Assembly (NCBI GenBank): GCA_905205065.1
Contig: CAJLCI010000011.1
Location: 1 to 62,449, forward strand
Source: an uncultured Eubacteriales bacterium
Lineage (GTDB): Bacteria > Bacillota > Clostridia > Oscillospirales > CAG-272
Reading direction: 5' to 3'
DNA: 62,449 bases
Shown here: positions 44,053-53,504 of the stretch, in pieces
Position numbering within the stretch: the first letter of the stretch is position 1
Layout: the number at the start of each line of letters is the position of its first letter
Notes under the pieces: model-generated
What the model was told of the DNA's origin: nothing
Databases searched by the model: none
What the model saw: only the letters and a program-made list of their open reading frames with translations
Made by a program: the position numbers and the translations under genes

Positions 44053-46455
44053 ATGACGCTTAAAGAATTAAATATTGGAAAAACTGCAGTCATAAAAGCG
44101 GTCGGAGGAGACGGTCCGCTCAGACAGCATTTTCTGGATATGGGAGTTATTCCCGGAACCCGCATAACCTTAATGAAATACGCTCCGATGGGAGATCCGA
44201 TGGAGCTTATGATTCACGGCTATGAACTCACTCTCCGTCTTGATGACGCTGAAAAGATTGAGATCTCATCGGATGATGAGCAAAACGGAGATGGGCCTGA
44301 CATAAGCTCAGGAAAAATAAATACAAAAAGCAGAAACACACGGAGCAGACTGCGCACATCCTCAGTTCAAAGTCATCCCGGACTTGGAGAGGGTGGGAAA
44401 TATCATGTAAGAGCCGATGAACATCCTCTTCCAAAAGGCACAAAGCTGACATTCGCGCTTGCGGGAAACCAAAACTGCGGCAAAACAACCCTATTTAACC
44501 AACTCACAGGTTCAAACCAGCATGTGGGAAATTTCCCGGGAGTTACCGTAGACAGAAAAAACGGAACAATCCGAGGACATTCAGACGCTGATGTAACAGA
44601 TCTTCCGGGAATATATTCGCTTTCTCCGTACAGCAGCGAGGAAATTGTGTCACGCAATTTTATTCTGGACGAAAAGCCGGCAGGTATTATAAATATAGTT
44701 GATGCGACAAATATAGAAAGAAATCTATATCTTACGCTTCAGCTTATGGAGCTTAATATCCCGATTGTACTTGCTCTGAATATGATGGACGAGGTACGGG
44801 GAAACGGAGGCACAGTCCGTATAAATGAAATGGAGGAGATGCTCGGAATTCCGGTAATTCCGATTTCCGCCGCTAAAAATGAAGGTGTAGAGGAGCTCGT
44901 CGATCACGCCCTGCATGTAGCTCAGTATTGTGAAAGACCGGGAAGAACGGACTTCTGCAACAGAAAAAGAGACGGAGGTGCCGTCCATAGATGCATTCAC
45001 GGAATTATGCACCTTATCGAAGACCATGCAAATGAAGCGCAAATTCCCGTTCGCTTTGCCGCAAGCAAAATAATTGAAGGCGACAGACTTATAGAAGAAA
45101 AGCTTAAGCTGACGCAAAACGAAAAGGAAACAATAGAACACATAATTTTGCAGATGGAGGCAGAGCGGGGCCTTGACCGAGCGGCGGCAATTGCCGATAT
45201 GAGATTTTCTTTTATATCTGACTTGTGCTCAAAAACGGTTGTAAAACCAAAGGAAAGCAAAGAACATAGGCGAAGCAGGAAAATCGATAAGCTTCTCACG
45301 GGAAAGTATACCGCAATTCCTATGTTTATAGCCATAATGCTGCTTATCTTCTGGCTAACTTTCAATGTTATAGGCGCTTTTCTTCAAAATTTGCTTGAAT
45401 CCGGTATAGAAAAGCTTACGGCAGTTACCGACGTACTTCTCTCCTCCGCAAATGTCAACGAAGTACTTCATTCTCTGATAATAGACGGTATTTTTTCGGG
45501 GGTAGGAAGCGTACTTAGTTTTGTACCGATAATAGTAATACTTTTTCTTTTTCTTTCCCTTCTTGAAGATTCCGGATATATGGCACGAGTTGCATTTGTC
45601 ATGGATAAGCTTCTGCGCAAAATCGGTCTGTCCGGCAGAAGTATTGTTCCCATGCTTATAGGTTTCGGATGCACTGTCCCTGCCGTTATGTCCAGCCGTA
45701 CCCTTCCGTCCGAACGCGACCGCAAAATGACAGTAATGCTGACGCCGTTTATGAGCTGTACGGCAAAACTCCCGATTTATGGATTTTTCGCCGCCGCTTT
45801 CTTTCCGAAATACAGCGGCCTTGTGATGGCTTCTCTGTATTTTATAGGTATTTTGGTCGGAATTCTCGTAGCAATGCTATCTAAAAATACAATGTTTCGC
45901 GGAGAAGCCGTGCCGTTCGTAATGGAACTGCCTAATTACCGCATGCCCGGTATAAAAAACGTTCTTCGACTCCTGTGGGATAAGGCAAAGGATTTTCTTC
46001 AAAGAGCATTTACGGTCATATTTATAGCATCTATCGTTATCTGGATTCTTCAGACATTTGATTTCCATTTCAATTACATATCAGAGTCTCAGGCAAGTAT
46101 TCTCGCAGCAATTGCCGGGTTTATTGCTCCGGTATTCGCTCCGCTCGGATTCGGCGACTGGAGAATTGTCACCGCTCTTATAGCCGGCTTTATGGCAAAG
46201 GAAAGCGTAGTTTCGACACTTTCGGTTCTGCTTGAAAGCGATGCATCAATTACCGCTTTAATTTCCCCTTTGTCCGCATATGCGCTGCTTGTATTCTGTC
46301 TCCTGTACACTCCGTGCATTGCCGCAGTCGCGTCCATCCGCCGTGAACTTGGCGGAGGGTGGGCTGCCGGCATCGTAGCCGGACAATGTCTTATCGCGTG
46401 GCTCGCCGCTTTTGCAGTAATCTGTATTGGCACGTTCATTTTTGGAGCTGTATAA
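44053..46455 (+). CDS. feoB: FeoA-FeoB fusion, ferrous iron transporter
   Basis: The 800-residue protein imports Fe2+. Residues 1-75 are a FeoA SH3-like domain (LRQHFLDMGVIPGTRITLM). After a charged linker the G domain starts near 135: G1 AGNQNCGKTTLFNQLTG, G2 FPGVTVDRK, G3 DLPGIYSLSPYSSEE, G4 LNMMDE, G5 ISAAKN. A helical GDI region follows, then the membrane part from about residue 420 with the two gate motifs, including IGFGCTVPAVMSSRTL, MLTPFMSCTAKLPIY and a late LYTPCIAA. The fusion of FeoA and FeoB into one chain is known in some Clostridia. The gene overlaps the next by one base. Confidence 0.96.
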   Translation: MTLKELNIGKTAVIKAVGGDGPLRQHFLDMGVIPGTRITLMKYAPMGDPMELMIHGYELTLRLDDAEKIEISSDDEQNGDGPDISSGKINTKSRNTRSRLRTSSVQSHPGLGEGGKYHVRADEHPLPKGTKLTFALAGNQNCGKTTLFNQLTGSNQHVGNFPGVTVDRKNGTIRGHSDADVTDLPGIYSLSPYSSEEIVSRNFILDEKPAGIINIVDATNIERNLYLTLQLMELNIPIVLALNMMDEVRGNGGTVRINEMEEMLGIPVIPISAAKNEGVEELVDHALHVAQYCERPGRTDFCNRKRDGGAVHRCIHGIMHLIEDHANEAQIPVRFAASKIIEGDRLIEEKLKLTQNEKETIEHIILQMEAERGLDRAAAIADMRFSFISDLCSKTVVKPKESKEHRRSRKIDKLLTGKYTAIPMFIAIMLLIFWLTFNVIGAFLQNLLESGIEKLTAVTDVLLSSANVNEVLHSLIIDGIFSGVGSVLSFVPIIVILFLFLSLLEDSGYMARVAFVMDKLLRKIGLSGRSIVPMLIGFGCTVPAVMSSRTLPSERDRKMTVMLTPFMSCTAKLPIYGFFAAAFFPKYSGLVMASLYFIGILVGILVAMLSKNTMFRGEAVPFVMELPNYRMPGIKNVLRLLWDKAKDFLQRAFTVIFIASIVIWILQTFDFHFNYISESQASILAAIAGFIAPVFAPLGFGDWRIVTALIAGFMAKESVVSTLSVLLESDASITALISPLSAYALLVFCLLYTPCIAAVASIRRELGGGWAAGIVAGQCLIAWLAAFAVICIGTFIFGAV

Positions 46456-46700
46456 TGAATACAGTAAGTATTTTTCTTATGCTATTGATTATATTTTTAT
46501 TTATTATGTCCACTATGAATATTATTCACAGACATGGACGTTCAAAATGCAGCGAATGCCACAAATGCAGCAGATGCCAGAAATACAGCGGATGCTTGCA
46601 AAGCACAAATGCAACAGCGGCAACAGACGTTCGGATAACGGCAAATGTGAATTATCCGAACATCAATGGTAATGGCAAATCAAACTATGGTCTTACATAA
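46455..46700 (+). CDS. FeoB-associated Cys-rich membrane protein
   Basis: The 81-residue protein has one N-terminal transmembrane helix (IFLMLLIIFLFIMSTMNII) and a Cys-rich stretch CSECHKCSRCQKYSGC, the hallmark of small proteins encoded after feoB in Firmicutes. It probably contributes metal binding or complex stability at the inner face. ATG 46455 overlaps the feoB stop codon (TAATG), so it is translated by coupling. Confidence 0.88.
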   Translation: MNTVSIFLMLLIIFLFIMSTMNIIHRHGRSKCSECHKCSRCQKYSGCLQSTNATAATDVRITANVNYPNINGNGKSNYGLT

Positions 46701-46975
46701 AAAATAGTATTTGAGTTTGGGTTATCGAACAGTTTTAAATTGTAAAATTCCTTGTAAAAACAAGATTTTTCATTTGCTATGACACTCAAAACAACAATGA
46801 TTTTTGATGTTTTGATACCAAAATGGTGCCCTTATCTACTATAATGAAATAAAACGATACGGACAGATATAAGGTAGTCCATTTATATCAATAGGAAAAG
46901 AATAGAGAAATTCATATATGAGTGCTATAATCTAAATAGAAATATTAACAAACATGAATTTATGGAGGGTGTAAA

Positions 46976-47422
46976 ATGGATTGGATAAATATATATGGAT
47001 TTGTTTTTATGCTTTTCATAATGATTCCGAATATAATCTTTACATTGAAGAATAAAGACGGATTTCAAAATTTATGGAACAATAAAATTATCGAAGTATT
47101 TGAGCAGATAGGAAGATTTGGTTGCTTTGGTTTTATGATACTTATTATTCCCGGTTTCGGATTTGGTTTTTCTTCAGATGAATTTTTCTCACTATATTTA
47201 ATTTTAAATACAGTGTTGATAGTGGCTTACTGCTTAATTTGGTTTATTTGCTTTAAGAAAAATAGTACTTTCAGAGCACTGGCATTATCAATCATCCCAT
47301 CAGTGATATTTTTGACGAGTGGAATCTTAAGCCGTTACATTCTACTTATAGTGACCGCTATTATTTTTGCACCGTGTCACGTCATTATTAGTTATAAAAA
47401 TGCAGTGTTAGAAACGAAGTAA
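46976..47422 (+). CDS. Four-helix membrane protein of unknown function
   Basis: The 148-residue protein has about four transmembrane segments (FVFMLFIMIPNIIFTL, FGFMILIIPGFGFGF, LYLILNTVLIVAYCLIWFI, YILLIVTAIIFAPCHVII). ATG has ATGGAGGGTG upstream. No family is recognised. It lies alone, 275 bp after the Feo operon, and its AT-rich codon use is a little different from the neighbours. Confidence 0.7.
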   Translation: MDWINIYGFVFMLFIMIPNIIFTLKNKDGFQNLWNNKIIEVFEQIGRFGCFGFMILIIPGFGFGFSSDEFFSLYLILNTVLIVAYCLIWFICFKKNSTFRALALSIIPSVIFLTSGILSRYILLIVTAIIFAPCHVIISYKNAVLETK

Positions 47423-47998
47423 CAAATCCAAGTTTGGTCAGGGGTTTGGAATATTCCCAATATCCAAAAATATCTCTTACTGCTGCAGACCGTAATGCGT
47501 AATTTTATGGAAATTGTACCCCTTTCCCATGCTTACTACGGAACTTACATAAATGTACTAACGAAAGGGAAAGGATAATCTAAAGAATAGCATTTTTCAT
47601 AGAGGCGTTACACAGTTAAGTAACGTTTTCGAGGAAGTATGTAAAAACTCCTTACCCTCTATCAGCTTTAGTGTCTGTAAATTCCTTTGATGAAAGGCTT
47701 AATAAACCTCTAATGCATAACTTAATAACATAAAACAAAGATGTCCTTTATTATATTTCCAAGCTTATGTTATCTTAATAGCTGTATTGGTTTAATAACC
47801 TGAATATTCAAAAACTGTCTTTTATACTTTAATCTTTTAATATCCATTTTTGACAAAATCCTTTTTAAACTTGTCTTTTCAATAATCTTTTCGTCATCTG
47901 CCTTTTATAAGTAATGAAAAGCATTTATAAGGCGTTAAGCCGTAAGGTCTTATCTTTTTGGCATAATACAAAAAGATAATATTTTTTTGCTCTACCTA
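47423..47998. other. Gap before the metal-efflux operon
   Basis: No gene is seen. A short hairpin CGTTAC/GTAACG followed by TTTTCG lies near 47607-47630. Confidence 0.5.
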
Positions 47999-48027
47999 TT
48001 GACAAATCGAATAGAAGTGAATATAAT
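47999..48027 (+). promoter_or_regulatory. Promoter of the metal-efflux operon
   Basis: TTGACA, 17 nt, TATAAT. The palindromic operator starts nine bases after the -10. Confidence 0.88.
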
Positions 48028-48035
48028 ATAGATAA

Positions 48036-48059
48036 ACGATTGAACAATTGTTCAATCGT
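48036..48059. promoter_or_regulatory. 24-bp palindromic ArsR/SmtB-type operator
   Basis: The perfect palindrome has the half-site ACGATTGAACAA. The inner part TTGAACAATTGTTCAA fits the TGAA-N6-TTCA form of ArsR/SmtB family operators. It sits at the transcription start, so a bound dimer would stop initiation. The ArsR/SmtB repressor at 50416-50781 is in the same operon. Confidence 0.88.
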
Positions 48060-48169
48060 AATAGATAAAAACAATAAATACTCAGAAATTTAGGCTGAGT
48101 AGCGTGAAAAATGCGGGTATTTGCAAACTATGGCGTATTATTTTCACGTTAGGAAAGCAGGGTAATTAT

Positions 48170-48388
48170 ATGGAAAAAGTTTATAAAATTGAAGTAGACT
48201 GTGCGAACTGTGCCCTAAAAATGGAAGACGCAGCGCGGAAAACCGAAGGAGTAAAAAGCGCTGCCGTTAATTTCATGACACTTAAGATGAAGGTTAATTT
48301 TGAAGACGGTACAGATCCGGATAAGGTTATGCTCAAAGTACAAAAGAACTGCAGACGTGTAGACGATGACTGTGAGGTTTATATTTAA
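48170..48388 (+). CDS. HMA-domain metal chaperone
   Basis: The 72-residue protein is a single heavy-metal-associated domain with the binding motif DCANCALKM (CxxC) near residue 10, and a ferredoxin-like pattern to residue 70. It has a second Cys pair late (NCRRVDDDC). I chose ATG 48170 with AGGAAAGCAGGG upstream; the longer in-frame start at 48104 is less likely. It probably hands metal to the P-type ATPase, which lacks its own N-terminal HMA domain. Confidence 0.88.
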   Translation: MEKVYKIEVDCANCALKMEDAARKTEGVKSAAVNFMTLKMKVNFEDGTDPDKVMLKVQKNCRRVDDDCEVYI

Positions 48389-48410
48389 AAGGAAAGCGAC
48401 GGAGTTTGTT

Positions 48411-50276
48411 ATGACAAGAAAACAGAAAAAGGTCTTACTCAGAATATGTCTGGCAGCTATTCTGCTGGTCATTCTCGCGTTTTTGCCGCTCAAAGGAATT
48501 GCAAAATTTATCTGTTATCTCGTACCTTATTTAATAATCGGGTATGACGTCCTCATAAAAGCAGTAAAGGGACTGTTCCGCGGACATCCGTTTGACGAAA
48601 ATTTTCTCATGGCGGTCGCTACAGTAGGTGCTACCGCCCTCGGAGAATATACAGAAGGGGCGGCCGTTATGCTGCTCTATCAGATCGGTGAGCTGTTCCA
48701 AAGCTATGCAGTCGGAAAAAGCAGAAGAAGCATTGGCGCTCTTATGGACATACGACCGGACTACGCAAATACGGAGGGTCCAGACGGCCAACTTATTAAA
48801 GTCTCTCCGTCAAATCTTGAGCCGAATACGGTTATCGTTGTACAGCCGGGAGAAAAAGTCCCTCTCGATGGAATTGTCATATCCGGTAGTACTTCCGTAG
48901 ATACACATGCGCTCACCGGCGAAAGTGTACCGAGAAATCTCCGCGAGGGTGACGAAATCGTCAGCGGATTTATAAATTTGAGCGGTGTTGTCAAAGTACG
49001 AACGACGTGCCGCTTTGAAGAGTCAACCGCGTCAAAAATACTTGACATGGTTGAAAATGCAAGTTCAAAAAAATCAAAATCCGAAGACTTTATAACACGC
49101 TTTGCAAGAGTCTATACTCCGGCTGTATGCATAGCGGCTCTTCTTTTGGCTATTGTTCCTCCTGTCATAATCGCCCTAACTCCCGGATTGTCCCCAAACT
49201 GGGGAAAATGGATATACCGTGCCCTCACATTTCTTGTTATAAGCTGCCCCTGCGCGCTTGTAATCAGCGTTCCGCTTAGCTTTTTTGCAGGAATCGGAGG
49301 AGGAAGTAAGGCCGGAGTTTTAATCAAGGGCTCAAATTACCTCGAGGCGTTGTCAGACATTAAAACCATAGTGTTTGATAAAACCGGAACAATGACATGC
49401 GGCGTATTTGAAGTATCCGGTGTTCATCATAATACGCTTGAAAATTCAAAAATAATAGAATACGCTGCTCTCGCGGAAAGCTATTCCGGTCATCCCATAA
49501 GCAAAAGCCTGCAAAAAGCTTACGGAAAGCCGATTGATAAATCACGCGTTGCCAACATCAGCGAAATCGGGGGACGCGGAATCACCGCCGAGGTTGACGG
49601 TGTTCCAATTGCCCTTGGAAATACCAAGCTTATGGAAGAACTGCAAATTTCCTACCTTGACTGTCATTGCGTCGGCACGGTCGTACACGTCGCTATAAAC
49701 GGTGAATACGCCGGTCATATTTTAATTTCCGACATTATAAAACCGGACGCGGAAGAAGCCGTCAGACAACTTAGATCCTGCGGAGTAACAAAAACGGTAA
49801 TGCTTACCGGCGACCGCAAGGCTGTCGCCGAAAAGGTTGCAGCACAGCTCGGTATTGATATAGTATACAGCGAACTGTTACCAGGAGATAAGGTAATAAA
49901 GGTCGAAGAACTTCTTGAAAATACGAGAAACAAACTCGCTTTCGTTGGAGACGGAATCAACGATGCACCGGTACTTGCCAGAGCGGATATTGGAATTGCT
50001 ATGGGAGCTTTAGGATCAGATGCCGCAATTGAGGCCGCCGACGTAGTTCTGATGGACGACAGTCCTATGAAAATCGTAAAAGCGATACGTATATCAAAAA
50101 AATGTATTCGTATTGTAAAAGAAAACATTGTAGGAGCTATAGGTATAAAGCTTATCTGCCTTGCTCTCGGAGCTCTCGGCATCGCAGGCATGTGGCTTGC
50201 CATATTTGCCGACGTCGGAGTTATGATTATTGCTGTACTAAATGCAATACGAGCGTTAAGCGTGAAAAACCTTTAA
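48411..50276 (+). CDS. cadA: Heavy-metal P1B-type ATPase (CadA/ZntA-like)
   Basis: The 621-residue pump exports Zn2+, Cd2+ or Pb2+. The key membrane motif is SCPCALVISVP near residue 280, with DKTGTMTC (phosphorylated Asp) near residue 325, the HP motif GHPISKSL near residue 365, TGDRKA and GDGINDAP near residue 520. ATG 48411 has CGGAG upstream; the longer frame from 48366 overlaps the chaperone gene. Unlike many CadA proteins it has no HMA domain at the N-terminus. CPC plus the ArsR type fit Cd/Zn better than Cu, but exact metal is inference. Confidence 0.93.
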   Translation: MTRKQKKVLLRICLAAILLVILAFLPLKGIAKFICYLVPYLIIGYDVLIKAVKGLFRGHPFDENFLMAVATVGATALGEYTEGAAVMLLYQIGELFQSYAVGKSRRSIGALMDIRPDYANTEGPDGQLIKVSPSNLEPNTVIVVQPGEKVPLDGIVISGSTSVDTHALTGESVPRNLREGDEIVSGFINLSGVVKVRTTCRFEESTASKILDMVENASSKKSKSEDFITRFARVYTPAVCIAALLLAIVPPVIIALTPGLSPNWGKWIYRALTFLVISCPCALVISVPLSFFAGIGGGSKAGVLIKGSNYLEALSDIKTIVFDKTGTMTCGVFEVSGVHHNTLENSKIIEYAALAESYSGHPISKSLQKAYGKPIDKSRVANISEIGGRGITAEVDGVPIALGNTKLMEELQISYLDCHCVGTVVHVAINGEYAGHILISDIIKPDAEEAVRQLRSCGVTKTVMLTGDRKAVAEKVAAQLGIDIVYSELLPGDKVIKVEELLENTRNKLAFVGDGINDAPVLARADIGIAMGALGSDAAIEAADVVLMDDSPMKIVKAIRISKKCIRIVKENIVGAIGIKLICLALGALGIAGMWLAIFADVGVMIIAVLNAIRALSVKNL

Positions 50277-50415
50277 TGTAAGATATTCAATAAGGAGCAT
50301 AGACACGCCATAAGAACTTCTGGAAATGGATATCGGAGATACCACCACCGGAAAAAGTGAATGTAACTTACCTACCGCCTATAAAGATGACCGCCAGAAA
50401 GGAGTAAACATAGTC

Positions 50416-50781
50416 ATGGAATATTCTGATTACAGCACGGAAATCTGCGATGACGTTCTGGTTCATGAGGATCTTTTAAAAAGTATAGGAGAGAAAATGC
50501 CCTGCGAGGAGGAGCTTTACGATCTTGCCGAGCTATTCAAGATTTTCGGAGATTCTACCAGAATTAGAATTCTTTTTGTGCTTTTTAAATCCGAAGCATG
50601 TACCTGCGACCTCGCCGCAGCTCTCAATATGACGCCGTCGGCAGTATCGCACCAGCTTGCAATTCTTCGCCGAAATAAACTCATCAAAAGCCGGCGTGAA
50701 GGAAAATCCGTATTTTATTCACTTGCGGATAACCATGTCCGAACAATAATCAGCCAGGGACTCAACCATCTTGAAGAATAA
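50416..50781 (+). CDS. ArsR/SmtB family metal-responsive repressor
   Basis: The 121-residue winged-helix protein contains FKIFGDSTRIRILFVLFK and the recognition helix MTPSAVSHQLAILRRNKLIK. The alpha-3 site reads ACTCDL (CxC, as in CadC) and the C-terminal helix has DNH then HLEE, matching the SmtB alpha-5 zinc ligands Asp, His (+2), His (+13), Glu (+16). Both kinds of metal site are thus present. I chose ATG 50416 (AAAGGAG upstream). It should bind the palindrome at 48036-48059 and release it with Zn or Cd. Confidence 0.92.
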   Translation: MEYSDYSTEICDDVLVHEDLLKSIGEKMPCEEELYDLAELFKIFGDSTRIRILFVLFKSEACTCDLAAALNMTPSAVSHQLAILRRNKLIKSRREGKSVFYSLADNHVRTIISQGLNHLEE

Positions 50782-50994
50782 ATAAAGAGTAATAAAAATT
50801 CAGATATGATTTCTGTTGGTATCAGCGCCGTAACTTATTTTTAAATCAGACGACATAACAGCTTTGTGAAACGGAAATTTCAACCCAAAAGTCGAAATAT
50901 GATAATCATCTAATAATCAAATTATTATTTTCAATTTGCAAATTAAATTGGAATGTATAGAGTGAAAACTAAAAAAGCATTTATTAAGGAGTAT

Positions 50995-51026
50995 AACTCC
51001 GTCATAAGGCGTTTCGACGGAGTTTT
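50995..51026 (+). terminator. Terminator after the metal-efflux operon
   Basis: AACTCCGTC pairs with GACGGAGTT, followed by TTT. It lies 214 bp after the repressor gene. Confidence 0.7.
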
Positions 51027-51062
51027 AGCACAACCGGAAAAGTGAATGGAAACAGCCGTCTA

Positions 51063-51174
51063 TATATACGAACGCCTTAGCGCATGAACACCTTTAAATT
51101 CGAACGCCTTCATATGTGAATGTATTTAAATGTTAACGTCTTTACGTACGAACATCTTAACGGCTGAACGTCTT
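51063..51174. repeat. Tandem array of 16-bp repeats, 7 units, half constant and half variable
   Basis: On the minus strand each unit starts with AAGGCGTTCG or a close variant, followed by six bases that differ between units. The array starts after TTATTACTAAAAGCAAGATG (51206-51187, minus strand) and ends before TTTCCATTCACTTTTCCGG, the same frame as the array near 30.7 kb. Confidence 0.85.
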
Positions 51175-51448
51175 ACAAACGTAGACATCTTGCTTTTAGT
51201 AATAAAAACCTATTCCTCGGTGGACTTTTAAATTTGCCGCGGATTAGGTTTTTTATACACCTCAGTTCTACATCGCCTGTTCTAAATTATATGGCAGATA
51301 ATTTAAAATCAAGGCCGCATTGCTTAGCAAATAGTTATAATATTTGGCGTTTATTTATAGCATTAATTTTTATCGGCTGTTATACATATAAATCTCTTCC
51401 TGTTACAGATATTGAAATAAAAATATGCAGTAATTTTAAAACATCATG

Positions 51449-51477
51449 TTGATTTTTTCGCCGTACAGTGATATTAT
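51449..51477 (+). promoter_or_regulatory. Promoter of the glycosyltransferase gene
   Basis: TTGATT, 17 nt, TATTAT with extended -10. Nearly a copy of the promoter at 34718-34746 over about 57 bp. The leader is about 165 nt. Confidence 0.75.
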
Positions 51478-51648
51478 ATAAATAATTTGTTGCATAATAC
51501 TTATTAACAGACCTGTTACGTAGCTTATGCATAAATAACTTAAGGAAAAATGAGGTACAATATTTCCAGAGTGTATTGAACTCAATCAGATATTAATGCT
51601 GTAAAAAATGCGTGACACATCTTGTAAAAATGTAAGGTGTTTACTGTA

Positions 51649-52407
51649 ATGAATAAAATTAAAAAGTTCACCCTCTGTATCCCAATGTATAACGAAGCCG
51701 GAATAATTGCAGATACAGCTAAAACTGTTTCAGACGTTATGAAGAAAAATTTGAAAAATGGGCTTTTTGAAAGCTATGAGATACTTTTTTCAGATGACGG
51801 CAGTACCGATGGCTGCGGAGAAATTGTAAATAAACTCGCTCTTGATAATGTACGCGTTACGGGATATTCTGAAAATATGGGCAAGGGCTGCGCGGTAAGA
51901 ACAGCAATACTTGAAGCCGCAGGAGATGATCCCGATCCCGACAGCGTAATTATGTTTACAGACGCCGATCTCGCATACGGTACCGACGTCATAGAGCAAT
52001 ACTCAAAAGCCTTTCTTGAAAAAAGCAACAAGGATATTTTTATTGGCTCAAGAAATTTGAAAGGCGATGGTTATGAAGGATACACCTTTATCAGAAAATT
52101 AGCCTCAAAAACATATATACGTCTTTTATGTCTTGTTGGAGGTTTTAAACTCAGCGACTCGCAGTGCGGATGTAAAGCTTTTAAATCCACAGCCGCCAAG
52201 AATATCTTTTCACATGTTGAGACCAATGGTTTTGCATTTGATTTTGAAGCAATTCTTTATGCTAACCGTTTAGGCTATAAAATCGGTGAACTTCCCGTCA
52301 AAATAATCAATCACCGTGAATCGAAAATACAGCTTGGCAGAGATGTCTTCAGAATGACGGCAGATCTGTTTAAAATGAGGCGCCGTGTGAAAAATACAAA
52401 GCTTTAG
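51649..52407 (+). CDS. GT2 family glycosyltransferase (Alg5/DPM1-like)
   Basis: The 252-residue protein has the GT2 N-terminal pattern FTLCIPMYNEAGIIADT, ILFSDDGSTDGCGEIVN near residue 45, and the metal-binding FTDADLAYGTD near residue 103, then SDSQCGCKAFKS near residue 175, a hallmark of dolichyl/polyprenyl-phosphate sugar transferases of the Alg5 kind. There is no C-terminal transmembrane pair. It probably passes a sugar from a nucleotide donor to a lipid phosphate. A GTG at 51637 in the same frame is an alternative start. Confidence 0.9.
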   Translation: MNKIKKFTLCIPMYNEAGIIADTAKTVSDVMKKNLKNGLFESYEILFSDDGSTDGCGEIVNKLALDNVRVTGYSENMGKGCAVRTAILEAAGDDPDPDSVIMFTDADLAYGTDVIEQYSKAFLEKSNKDIFIGSRNLKGDGYEGYTFIRKLASKTYIRLLCLVGGFKLSDSQCGCKAFKSTAAKNIFSHVETNGFAFDFEAILYANRLGYKIGELPVKIINHRESKIQLGRDVFRMTADLFKMRRRVKNTKL

Positions 52408-52585
52408 GCTTTTGATATAGATCGTTCAGAATATCGTTTTCTTTTAAAACAGTCGCCTGTCAAGTAAACCTTTAAATTGCTCAGTACACGTCCCTTTTCG
52501 GCTGTGAATAAAGAAAACCGATACTACCTATTAAAACAGCGTGTCTTATTTAATGAATTTAGAAAAGTGAAAGGAAAATGCTGCA

Positions 52586-53161
52586 ATGAAACTTATTCGA
52601 GACAGAATATTAAAGGATGGTAAGGTTTATCCCGGCGGGGTACTTAAAGTCGACAGTTTTCTCAATCATCAAATCGATTCAGAGCTGCTTTCGGAAACAG
52701 GCAAGGAACTATTCCGCCTTTTCGGAGATGAGAATATAACTAAAATTGTAACCGTTGAGGCATCGGGGATTGCAATCGCCTGTCTCACAGCCATACATTT
52801 TAGAGTACCTGCGGTTTTCGCCAAAAAGAACAAGACCGTTAATATCTCGGATAACCTCTATACCGCTGAAGTAGAATCCTTTACACATAAAAAGACATAT
52901 CCAATCGTTATTGATAAAGCTTACATAACAGAGTCAGACCGTATACTAATTGTAGATGACTTTCTCGCAAAGGGACACGCCCTTATGGGACTTCTTGATA
53001 TTGCCAGACAAGCCGGTGCTTCTGTAGCGGGCGCAGGTATTATGATTGAAAAATGTTTTCAGGGCGGAGGCGATACCCTTCGTTCTCAGGGACTGCGCAT
53101 TGAATCACTTGCCATGATTGAAAGCATGTCCGATGACGGTACGATTATATTCAGAGATTAA
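52586..53161 (+). CDS. xpt: Xanthine phosphoribosyltransferase
   Basis: The 191-residue enzyme makes XMP from xanthine and PRPP for purine salvage. It shows TVEASGIAIACLTAIHF near residue 60, VPAVFAKKNKT near residue 75, the PRPP loop ILIVDDFLAKGHALMG near residue 120 and GIMIEKCFQGG near residue 155, all typical of Xpt. ATG has GTGAAAGGAAA upstream. I looked for a purine riboswitch in the 175 bp before it and did not find the conserved core. Confidence 0.95.
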   Translation: MKLIRDRILKDGKVYPGGVLKVDSFLNHQIDSELLSETGKELFRLFGDENITKIVTVEASGIAIACLTAIHFRVPAVFAKKNKTVNISDNLYTAEVESFTHKKTYPIVIDKAYITESDRILIVDDFLAKGHALMGLLDIARQAGASVAGAGIMIEKCFQGGGDTLRSQGLRIESLAMIESMSDDGTIIFRD

Positions 53162-53209
53162 AAATTTTCTTATAACTAAATTTTATAAATAAAAAAGTAT
53201 ATATAAAAT

Positions 53210-53247
53210 TGTCTTGATTATGCATGTTATGTCAAGGCAGTTTTTAT
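53210..53247 (+). terminator. Terminator after xpt
   Basis: TGTCTTGA pairs with TCAAGGCA, followed by GTTTTTATTT. Confidence 0.7.
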
Positions 53248-53309
53248 TTACTAAGGGAACATAAAAAAATAGAATAATATGCAAAATATGACAAAGTACA
53301 TTCACCGTG

Positions 53310-53338
53310 TTTACATATTCACCATTTAGTGATATAAT
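53310..53338 (+). promoter_or_regulatory. Promoter of uvrBA
   Basis: TTTACA, 17 nt, TATAAT with extended -10 (GTGATATAAT). The spacer TATTCACCATTTAGTGA resembles those at 34724-34740 and 51455-51471. No Bacillus-type LexA box (GAAC-N4-GTTC) is seen. Confidence 0.75.
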
Positions 53339-53504
53339 GAAAGGTGTATCTTCATTTTAACATATAGTAAGTACGGATCACACCTTTCCGAAATTGCCTG
53401 TGCCAATTTCCCGCAGTTTTTAAAATAGTTACGCGAATTTTCGTTTCAACATAAACTAAGTTAGATTACACCGTTTAGTATTTATCAAAGAAAGGACAAC
53501 GCCG

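Larger units (their letters stand above)
50782..51448. other. Gap between the metal operon and the glycosyltransferase promoter
   Basis: It holds the terminator at 50995-51026 and the 16-bp repeat array at 51063-51174. A 72-codon ORF at 51234-51452 has no ribosome binding site and I do not call it. Confidence 0.55.

Noticed and set aside
51234..51452. 72-codon ORF before the glycosyltransferase promoter
   Set aside because: No ribosome binding site; overlaps the promoter of the next gene.
52408..52585. Purine riboswitch before xpt
   Set aside because: The conserved purine aptamer core is not found in this leader.
53300..53504. LexA box before uvrB
   Set aside because: No GAAC-N4-GTTC type site; the TTCACC/GTGA similarity is shared with genes not expected in the SOS response.
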